A DNA stretch of 12,034 nucleotides, taken from GCA-016699975 sp964515255. GTDB taxonomy: Bacteria; Patescibacteriota; Minisyncoccia; Moranbacterales; UBA1568. A model generated the notes under the pieces. It ran no database searches, had not been told where the DNA came from, and was given only the letters and a program-made list of their open reading frames with translations. Below, piece by piece: positions 6,505 through 12,034 of the stretch (its first letter is position 1; the number at the start of each line of letters is the position of its first letter). The position numbers and the translations under genes are program-made. Location of the stretch: contig CAZETL010000029.1 in assembly GCA_964515255.1 (NCBI GenBank), positions 1-12,034 of the forward strand. The letters run 5' to 3'.

Positions 6505-7002
6505 TCATCCGTCCGCGGAGGAAACGGAAAGAATCCCCAAGTAACCCGTCTCAAGGCACAAGAATGGCGACTCCTCCTGATTAAGATCTCCAGACAGAAT
6601 GTTCCCCGCGAATCGAAGTATGTCGAGGCTCTTCTCCTGAAACGCTTTGAGATCGAGCTGTGGACCGATAAAAGACGGGCAAATAACTCCGTGCCAGCCG
6701 TTCCACACTCGGGCAATCAGCTCATCGCCGACGTTCCGCAGGAAATGTTCGCACGCGCGCTCATCTCTAAAGAGGCATGGGATTGGGATAACCGTTCTGC
6801 ACGCGCCGCACGCGGAAAATTCGCGCATACCGAGAACGAAAGCCGCTACCGTCTCCATGCCATTTTGAACGATAATCTCGATCAAGGATCCTCTTCGGAA
6901 ATGCTCATGCCCCGCGGTTCGAGGGCACTCCGGGTTTGGACATTGAATCTCGAACGACTCAATAGCGTGTAAAAGTACTGCATTCCTCGCATCTGCTGCC
7001 AT
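6505..7002 (-). CDS. Cysteine-motif cytosolic protein of unknown function, about 165 aa
   Basis: No family recognised. The protein is soluble, with no signal peptide or membrane segment. Near its N-terminus it has CPNPEC and, about 45 residues later, CGAC, with further Cys and His between and after (GHEH, PCLF, RACEHF). Paired CxxxxC and CxxC motifs suggest a bound zinc ion, which is inference. The start at 7002 is chosen because GGAGGGG stands directly before that ATG. A longer frame starts at 7062, immediately after the stop of the upstream gene (TGAATG), adds 20 residues and cannot be excluded. It is the last gene before a strong terminator. Confidence 0.75.
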   Translation of the reverse strand: MAADARNAVLLHAIESFEIQCPNPECPRTAGHEHFRRGSLIEIIVQNGMETVAAFVLGMREFSACGACRTVIPIPCLFRDERACEHFLRNVGDELIARVWNGWHGVICPSFIGPQLDLKAFQEKSLDILRFAGNILSGDLNQEESPFLCLETGYLGILSVSSADG

Positions 7003-7062
7003 TTTCCCCTCCAAGCCAACTACATTCTTCAACAAGAAACGCCCTATTCCAAAGAGACTCAT

Positions 7063-7275
7063 TCAGCCAATCTCTTCGGGCCGAAACGACTCCGCGCGAA
7101 TTGCTTCGCCGTTGCTCCACCCCGACGCCAGTGAAAAATCCCTCCCGAGCAAATCCCGGTGAAAAGTAATCAAGAGAGAACCATCCGGCAGGAAAAACTT
7201 GATAGGGAGCGTTATTTCCCCGGAATCAATCAATGCCTCCAGCTCAGCGAAAGAACGAACGGCAAACTTCGACAT
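7063..7275 (-). CDS. Small protein of unknown function, 70 aa
   Basis: Start MSKFAVRSF at 7275, supported by GGAGG eight bases before the ATG. The longer frame to 7362 overlaps the end of ychF and has no such site. The product is soluble, about 70 residues, and lacks Cys and membrane segments. It has an N-terminal helix-like stretch (FAELEALIDSG) followed by alternating hydrophobic residues (TLPIKFFLPDGSLLITFH) suggesting a beta hairpin. No family recognised. It starts 31 bases after the ychF stop, and its stop abuts the possible upstream start (7062) of the next gene, so all three are likely co-transcribed. Confidence 0.75.
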   Translation of the reverse strand: MSKFAVRSFAELEALIDSGEITLPIKFFLPDGSLLITFHRDLLGRDFSLASGWSNGEAIRAESFRPEEIG

Positions 7276-7306
7276 GGCAAATACCTCCAGAGACTGAACA
7301 TCTGAG

Positions 7307-8356
7307 TTACACCCGAAACACCAGCACATCGCCGTCCTGGACGATATACTCTTTCCCTTCAAGACGCAAGATGCCCTTCTCGCGCGCGGCGCTCCAACTT
7401 CCCGTCGAAAGAAGCTCTTCGCACCCGACTACTTCCGCACGAATGAATCGGTCCTTGAAATCCGTGTGGATCGCAGCGCCAGCTTCCGGAGCGGTAGAAT
7501 CGCGGCGAATTGTCCATCCCCTCGTTTCCGTTTCGCCCGTCGTAAAGAAGGTTATGAGTCCCAAGAGCGAATATGTCTCGCGGATAAGTTCGCCGATCCG
7601 CGATGAAAGCCCCATTTCCGCCTGCTCCTCGGCGCTCATCGCGGCAAGCTCCTCCTCGAGCTTTATGTCGAGCCGCACATGCGGACGCGCGGCAAGTTCC
7701 GGAGGAATCGACGCTTCCGGATCCGACATATTGTAGACGAAGAGAAACGGTTTCGCCGTAAGCAACTGGAGCTCGCGGAAAACGCGCCTGGAATCCTCGG
7801 TTTCGGAAATTCCCGCTTCGCGCGCCAGCTTCCCGGCTTGAAGCGCCGCCTCGACCGTTTCAAGTATCGGCATCTCGGCAAGCGCATCCTTTTTTCCTGC
7901 CCGCGCCTCTTTCACGGTTTTCAACTTCCGCTTCTCGATCGTTTCCAGGTCCGCCAAAATAAGCTCGGTATGGATAATATCGATATCTTCGACTGGCGCT
8001 ACGCGGTCATGGACATGGATAATGTTCGGATTCTCAAAAAGCCGGACGACTTCGACAATCGCGTCCGCCTCGCGAATATTCGCAAGGAACTTATTCCCGA
8101 GCCCCTCACCCTTCGACGCCCCGGCGACAAGGCCTGCAATGTCGACAAATTCGACGACCGGAGGAATAACCTTCGCCGATTTCGACATTGCGGCAAGTTT
8201 CCCAAGTCGCGCATCCGGCACCGGGACGACGCCGACATTCGGTTCGATCGTGCAGAACGGATAATTATTGATATCGACCGCCTTTCCGGAAAGCGCTTTG
8301 AAAAGCGTTGATTTCCCAACATTCGGCAGTCCGACAATACCAGCTTTGAGTGGCAT
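7307..8356 (-). CDS. ychF: Ribosome-associated ATPase/GTPase YchF (OLA1 family), 349 aa
   Basis: Obg-related P-loop NTPase that hydrolyses ATP in preference to GTP in the characterised members and associates with ribosomes. Walker A GLPNVGKST is at residues 9-17, the switch/G3 region DIAGLVAGASKGEGLGNKF at 72-90, and a G4-like NMSD at 209-212. The usual TGS domain follows at about 266-349 (TRGWTIRRDSTAP through EYIVQDGDVLVFRV). Length is slightly below the usual 360-365 residues, and no domain is missing. The ATG has no Shine-Dalgarno site. The gene follows the winged-helix-like protein by 21 bases and precedes the 70-residue gene by 31 bases. Confidence 0.97.
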   Translation of the reverse strand: MPLKAGIVGLPNVGKSTLFKALSGKAVDINNYPFCTIEPNVGVVPVPDARLGKLAAMSKSAKVIPPVVEFVDIAGLVAGASKGEGLGNKFLANIREADAIVEVVRLFENPNIIHVHDRVAPVEDIDIIHTELILADLETIEKRKLKTVKEARAGKKDALAEMPILETVEAALQAGKLAREAGISETEDSRRVFRELQLLTAKPFLFVYNMSDPEASIPPELAARPHVRLDIKLEEELAAMSAEEQAEMGLSSRIGELIRETYSLLGLITFFTTGETETRGWTIRRDSTAPEAGAAIHTDFKDRFIRAEVVGCEELLSTGSWSAAREKGILRLEGKEYIVQDGDVLVFRV

Positions 8357-8377
8357 AGATTTTTGAATAGTTCTCGA

Positions 8378-8938
8378 TTAAAACAAATCGCTCCCCTTCC
8401 AAAGAGGAATACCGTTTTCTTTCAAGTAACTCATAAACTCCCGTCCTCGGGACGAAATCTTATACAGACGCTTCCGCTCGTTATGGATCAAAAAATCATT
8501 TTTTGTGAGAAATGAAACATACTCATTAAAAGGATAAAATGTTCCCTCGCTCTTCCATATTGTTCCGAAATAAGTGTTTTGAACGAAGCTCTCATTGACC
8601 TCGCCGTTGGAATTCGAATAGGCGGCATTCAGAATAGCAAGCTGGCTTGTGAATATGAGGCGATACATTTTCTCAAAAAAATAGGATCTCTCAAGAGGAT
8701 CCGAGAATTTTTCAAATTTCTCTTTCGCTTCTTCCGCGTTCTCCTGTTTCCTGCGAACTTTTTTCGCTTCTTCTTTCCGTCCAGGCACTTCAAGTTCTTT
8801 ATCCCCAGCCTTCAGACGGAATCCTTTCTCAAGAAGACCTCTTATTTCCACATCAAATCTGATAAGAAAAAGAATGGCGATAGCTGGCCACGCAAGTGAA
8901 TCAAAAAGCCCAGTGATGGAATCCAAGAAGTTCTCCAT
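8378..8938 (-). CDS. Membrane-anchored protein with charged linker and winged-helix-like C-terminus, 186 aa
   Basis: From the ATG at 8938 the product begins MENFLDSITGLF, has one transmembrane segment (AWPAIAILFLIRF, about 17-30), then a strongly charged, probably coiled-coil region (about 50-85, Lys/Glu/Arg rich). The C-terminal part (about 130-180: EYVSFLTKNDFLI, RLYKISSRGREFMSYL) looks like the recognition helix and wing of PadR/MarR-type winged helices. The topology predicts that this domain is cytosolic. A longer frame reaches 9094, but its extra N-terminus runs into the divergent phosphohexomutase gene, so I reject it. It probably shares a transcript with ychF. Function unknown; a membrane-tethered regulator or scaffold is a guess. 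Confidence 0.75.
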   Translation of the reverse strand: MENFLDSITGLFDSLAWPAIAILFLIRFDVEIRGLLEKGFRLKAGDKELEVPGRKEEAKKVRRKQENAEEAKEKFEKFSDPLERSYFFEKMYRLIFTSQLAILNAAYSNSNGEVNESFVQNTYFGTIWKSEGTFYPFNEYVSFLTKNDFLIHNERKRLYKISSRGREFMSYLKENGIPLWKGSDLF

Positions 8939-8993
8939 AATGTCGAAAAACAAGACATTGAAATGCGAAGCTGGAAGTATCTTGACGCTCTCT

Positions 8994-9007
8994 TTGACAC
9001 CTGTCAA
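8994..9007. promoter_or_regulatory. Inverted TTGACA pair in the divergent intergenic region
   Basis: TTGACA at 8994-8999 and TGTCAA at 9002-9007 form a two-base-spaced inverted repeat in the 115 bases between the divergent genes at 8938 and 9054. Each arm equals a -35 consensus, but no convincing -10 lies 17 bases away in either direction (CAAGAT on minus). It may be an operator, or face-to-face -35 boxes. Confidence 0.3.
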
Positions 9008-9053
9008 TGTGAAAACGGCGCAAAAATGCATAACCCAATAGAGCTGAACCGCT

Positions 9054-10391
9054 ATGAATCCATCCATCTTCAAGGCATACGATATCCGGGGCATCTACGG
9101 GAAAGACTTCGATGAAGTTGATACAGAAAAAATCGCCCGCGCTACCGTCGAAGTGCTCCAGTTGAAGACCATCGCTCTCGGGCGCGACGCACGATCTTCA
9201 AGTCCAACTCTCTCCGATGCCTTTACGAAGGGGGCTCGGGCGGCCGGAGCAAACGTGATCAACCTCGGGCTCCTCACGACGCCCATGGTATATTTCGCCT
9301 CATGGCACCTCGATGTCGATGCCGCCATTTCAATCACTGCCTCGCACAACCCGCCGGAATACAACGGATTGAAAATCGCCGTCAGAGGCGCGCTCCCCGT
9401 CGGCGAAAAGACCGGCCTCGCCGACATACGAGACCTGACGGTGGCAGGGACATTCAAAGAAAGCGAAACAGCCGGATCTCTTTCAACGGGCGATATCAAG
9501 CAAGACTACTACCGCCACTTCTCTTCATGCGCGAGATTCGGCTCGGGAAAATTCAAGATCGTCGTCGATTGCGCAAATGCCATGGGAGTTCTCGAGCTTC
9601 CCATACTCAGAATGTTCCCGGAGAATATCGAACTCGTCACAATGTACGACGACTTGGATCACCCATTCTCCGCTCACGAGGCAAACCCGCTCAAACTCGA
9701 AACGCTCGACGAACTCCGAGAGCGAGTCGTCGCCGAAAAAGCGGATCTCGGCATCTCATTTGACGGCGACGCCGACCGAGTCGGTTTCGTAGATGAAACG
9801 GGAGAAATCATCCCCATGGACCACATGACCGGCATCATCGCGCGCGAAGTGTTGAAATCCCATCCGGGCGCGACCATCCTCTATGACCTCCGGTCTTCAA
9901 AAGCTGTCCCGGAAATCATCAGAGAGTCAGGCGGCGTCGCCAAAGAATGTTCAGTCGGGCACGCGAACATCAAGCGGCAGATGCGGGACGTCCAAGCGGT
10001 GTTTGCCGGAGAACTTTCAGGGCATTACTACTTCAAAGAGAATTCCTTCGCCGAAGCGGGATCACTCGCCGCGTTGATGATTCTTTCCGTAATGGCGGAA
10101 ACCGGGCAATCAGCCTCCGTTCTCGCGCGAGACCTGAAACGATATGCGCATTCCGGAGAGATAAACAGCGAAGTGGACGGTAAGGATGCCGTTATGAGAA
10201 AACTCGAAGAAATCTATTCCGACGGGAACGTTTCCCATCTCGACGGCGTGAAGATCGACTTCCCTACCTGGTGGTTCAACGTCCGCCCTTCGAATACCGA
10301 ACCACTCCTCCGCCTCAATCTCGAAGCTGATACGCCGGAGCTCATGGAACAGAAACGGGATGAAGTGCTTGCGGTTATACGGGCAAAATGA
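9054..10391 (+). CDS. Phosphomannomutase/phosphoglucomutase (alpha-D-phosphohexomutase family), 445 aa
   Basis: Interconverts hexose 6- and 1-phosphates, feeding nucleotide-sugar and envelope polysaccharide synthesis. All four active-site loops are present: the catalytic phosphoserine Ser97 in TASHNP (95-100), the Mg-binding DGDADR (237-242), the sugar-binding GELSGHYYF (319-327), and the phosphate-binding RPSNTEP (411-417). VGHANIK at 301-307 is also typical. The order and roughly 450-residue length fit the bacterial/archaeal ManB/AlgC-type enzymes; whether mannose or glucose phosphate is preferred cannot be read from the sequence. There is no clear Shine-Dalgarno site before the ATG. First gene of the plus-strand unit; the next start is four bases after its stop. 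Confidence 0.95.
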   Translation: MNPSIFKAYDIRGIYGKDFDEVDTEKIARATVEVLQLKTIALGRDARSSSPTLSDAFTKGARAAGANVINLGLLTTPMVYFASWHLDVDAAISITASHNPPEYNGLKIAVRGALPVGEKTGLADIRDLTVAGTFKESETAGSLSTGDIKQDYYRHFSSCARFGSGKFKIVVDCANAMGVLELPILRMFPENIELVTMYDDLDHPFSAHEANPLKLETLDELRERVVAEKADLGISFDGDADRVGFVDETGEIIPMDHMTGIIAREVLKSHPGATILYDLRSSKAVPEIIRESGGVAKECSVGHANIKRQMRDVQAVFAGELSGHYYFKENSFAEAGSLAALMILSVMAETGQSASVLARDLKRYAHSGEINSEVDGKDAVMRKLEEIYSDGNVSHLDGVKIDFPTWWFNVRPSNTEPLLRLNLEADTPELMEQKRDEVLAVIRAK

Positions 10392-10395
10392 TGCT

Positions 10396-10812
10396 ATGTC
10401 CAAGGAGTTCTCCCACCCGGCAATGAACCTGCAAGAGAAAAAGCCCATCGTCTTCACGGCACTCTCAAAAAAGTACTTTTACATGCGGATGCTTATCGTA
10501 AAATACGTCCTCCAAAATAATTGCGTCCCAATCAACCCGTTCATGTCTTTTGATTATTATCTTGTGGATACCGTTGGGAGAGACGTCGTCCGAAATGCCA
10601 ACAATAATCTCTTAGCGATCGCGGATGAACTCTGGGTCTTCGGTTCGATAAGCAATGGCGTCATGGCAGAAATACGACAAGCGCAAAACATGAAAAAGCC
10701 GACTCGTTTTTTCGCAATAGAAAACGATCAAGATATTTCAGAGACTCAAAACAACGAACTTCTCTTCGAAGATGGAATGGAGAACTTCAGAGAAGAGTTG
10801 GCAAATCTATGA
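10396..10812 (+). CDS. Nucleoside 2-deoxyribosyltransferase-like protein, 138 aa
   Basis: The fold signals are an N-terminal beta strand (KPIVFTALS, 16-24), the strand VPINPF near 44-49, DELWVFG at 77-83, and a GVMAEIRQA helix at 88-96 followed by KKPTRFF. This is the layout of nucleoside 2-deoxyribosyltransferases and related DUF4406-type proteins. Glu92 occupies the place of the family's catalytic Glu (GxxxEIxxA). The true substrate is unknown; base exchange or hydrolysis of a nucleoside or nucleotide is the family theme. The start at 10396 lies just after the phosphohexomutase stop; the longer frame from 10360 overlaps that gene. Its TGA overlaps the IspH ATG by four bases (ATGA), indicating translational coupling. 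Confidence 0.75.
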   Translation: MSKEFSHPAMNLQEKKPIVFTALSKKYFYMRMLIVKYVLQNNCVPINPFMSFDYYLVDTVGRDVVRNANNNLLAIADELWVFGSISNGVMAEIRQAQNMKKPTRFFAIENDQDISETQNNELLFEDGMENFREELANL

Positions 10813-11771
10813 TCCAAAAAGTTCTTCTTGCCTCTCCGCGCGGATTCTGCGCAGGAGTGGCGCGCGCCGTGAGAACCGTTGAGGATACGCTCGATATTTT
10901 CGGTGCGCCGGTCTACATCAAGCACGAAATCGTACACAACAAGACGGTCGTGAAAGATTTGGAAGACCGCGGAGCAATCACGGTGGAGAACACTGAATTG
11001 ATCCCCGAGAATGCTGTCGTCGTCTTCTCTGCGCATGGTTCCCCGCCCGAAGATTTCGAAATCGCAAAAAGAAAAAGCTGCACCGTCATCGATGCGACGT
11101 GTCCGCTCGTCAGCAAGGTTCATCTCGAAATCCTCCGCTTTCTCAAAGAGGGATATTCCGTCGTCTATATCGGCCACAAGGGACATCCAGAGGGAATCGG
11201 CGTCACCGGAGAAGCGAGACATTCATTCGGTGTCGACATTCCCATCGTCGAAACCGAGGAAGACATCGAGCAACTTTCCCTCTCGCGCGATAAGAAGATC
11301 GCCTGCCTCACGCAGACGACGCTCAGCATAACGGAAACCGAGTCCCTTATCGAAAAACTTCGGGAGAAATTCCCGGATATCGTCCTGCCGCCGGGAAAAG
11401 ACATTTGTTATGCGACCACCAATCGCCAGGCCGCCGTCCGGACGCTCGCCAAAAGCTCCGATATCGTCCTCATTATCGGCTCGAAGAACTCGTCCAATTC
11501 GACGCGGCTTGCTGAAACAGCGCAGAGCGAAGGCGTCCGGTCTTTTCTTATCGACGGCAAGCGCGACATTGACCCGCAATGGTTCGAGGAGGCAAAAACC
11601 GTCGGCATAAGCGCCGGCGCAAGTGCGCCAGAATCGAAAGTCGAAGAGGTTGTGGAATATTTCCGGTCGCGCGGCGCAATCGTCGAAGAGCTCTCCGTTA
11701 CGAGAGAATCCGCCGTTTTCCCCGAGCCAGCAAGTCTTGCGTCGATAAAGAGAAGGAAGAGCCTCCTATGA
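10809..11771 (+). CDS. ispH: 4-hydroxy-3-methylbut-2-enyl diphosphate reductase (IspH/LytB), 320 aa
   Basis: Last enzyme of the MEP pathway: reduces HMBPP to a mix of IPP and DMAPP using a [4Fe-4S] cluster. The three cluster cysteines are Cys14 (GFCAGV), Cys98 (DATCP) and Cys200 (ICYATTNRQ). Substrate-binding residues are also present: His43 (EIVHN), His76 (SAHG), His126 and Glu128 (GHPEG), the TQT at 168-170, the SxNSSNSxR loop at 225-232, and Ser272 in GASAPE. The length is typical. The gene overlaps its neighbours by ATGA on both sides, placing it inside a tightly coupled operon. Confidence 0.97.
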   Translation: MIQKVLLASPRGFCAGVARAVRTVEDTLDIFGAPVYIKHEIVHNKTVVKDLEDRGAITVENTELIPENAVVVFSAHGSPPEDFEIAKRKSCTVIDATCPLVSKVHLEILRFLKEGYSVVYIGHKGHPEGIGVTGEARHSFGVDIPIVETEEDIEQLSLSRDKKIACLTQTTLSITETESLIEKLREKFPDIVLPPGKDICYATTNRQAAVRTLAKSSDIVLIIGSKNSSNSTRLAETAQSEGVRSFLIDGKRDIDPQWFEEAKTVGISAGASAPESKVEEVVEYFRSRGAIVEELSVTRESAVFPEPASLASIKRRKSLL

Positions 11772-12034
11772 AGACCAGCGCAAAGAAATTCGTCATCCTC
11801 AAAATCGGCGGGAGCGTCATCACATACAAAAGCCGGAAAAACGTATTCCTCCGAAGGAAAGTCGTTGCGACCATAGCGCAAGAATTACAAGACACTGTTT
11901 CAAAACGCAGAGATATCCAAGTCATGCTCATCCACGGCGCGGGTGCAGGCGGACACCAGCTCGCAAAGGAATATCGTCTCACGGAAAGCTTCAGCAAGGA
12001 TTCCCATTGGCGCGGCGCTTTCCTCAGCCGGAAA
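11768..12034 (+). CDS. Isopentenyl phosphate kinase-like amino acid kinase-family protein, N-terminal 89 aa (cut by window end)
   Basis: The visible part has the amino acid kinase-fold phosphate loop KIGGSVIT (12-19) and HGAGAGGHQLAKEYRL (56-71). This resembles the HGGGSFGH-AxxY segment of isopentenyl phosphate kinase, where the last His (here His63) is the catalytic residue that marks this subfamily. Such kinases phosphorylate isopentenyl phosphate to IPP. The ATG overlaps the ispH stop (ATGA), and AAGGAAGAG upstream can serve as ribosome site. The neighbour supports an isoprenoid role. Only a third of the protein is visible, so other amino acid kinase-family members (for example UMP or glutamate-5-kinase relatives) remain possible. 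Confidence 0.75.
   Translation, partial: MKTSAKKFVILKIGGSVITYKSRKNVFLRRKVVATIAQELQDTVSKRRDIQVMLIHGAGAGGHQLAKEYRLTESFSKDSHWRGAFLSRK

Noticed and set aside
7679..8311. 210-residue plus-strand open frame
   Set aside because: It is antisense to ychF and rich in Arg, as expected for a shadow frame.
8939..9094. Extended N-terminus (52 residues) for the 186-aa protein starting at 9094
   Set aside because: It would overlap the start of the divergent phosphohexomutase gene. The ATG at 8938 gives a normal N-terminus ahead of the membrane segment.

Overview
The window looks like a piece of a small, compact bacterial genome, most likely a Patescibacteria/CPR-type organism (tentatively Parcubacteria-like). 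The hints are: a large secreted beta-propeller-repeat protein carrying a four-cysteine module that I associate with CPR surface proteins; many short secreted or membrane proteins with no recognisable family; tightly packed genes with ATGA stop/start overlaps; and an isopentenyl phosphate kinase-like gene joined to ispH. TGA is used as a stop throughout (for example after the phosphohexomutase and IspH), so recoding of UGA is excluded here. The taxonomic call is inference; no rRNA or ribosomal protein is present.

Layout. (1) 1-2134, minus: a secreted repeat protein, start present and C-terminus cut off by the window edge. It is read from a GTG, or an upstream ATG at 2191, and stays open to base 1. 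(2) 2249-4055, minus: groEL as a single-gene unit with every control element visible: a consensus promoter (TTGACA-17-TACAAT), a CIRCE operator with one mismatch across the expected transcription start, the 551-residue chaperonin, and a hairpin terminator. No groES is adjacent. (3) 4091-6386, minus: a three-gene envelope/secretion unit. It has its own consensus promoter, a single-pass membrane protein, a secreted CHAP-domain amidase with a Cys-rich tail, a small secreted four-cysteine protein, and a strong terminator. (4) 6446-8938, minus: a membrane-anchored winged-helix-like protein, the GTPase YchF, a 70-residue unknown and a Cys-containing unknown, closed by a terminator. (5) 9054-12034, plus: phosphomannomutase/phosphoglucomutase, a nucleoside 2-deoxyribosyltransferase-like protein, IspH and the start of an isopentenyl phosphate kinase-like gene, the last three joined by 4-base overlaps.

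How the genes fit together. Blocks 2 and 4 contain housekeeping functions (HrcA/CIRCE-controlled protein folding, ribosome-associated GTPase). Block 5 supplies sugar phosphates and isoprenoid precursors for the envelope. Blocks 1 and 3 are the accessory part: a long repeat protein facing outside and a secreted cell-wall hydrolase with a small secreted partner. The CHAP/small-protein pair and the IspH/kinase coupling are the two most promising points for follow-up. I did not find a CRISPR array, tRNA, rRNA, insertion sequence or phage gene.
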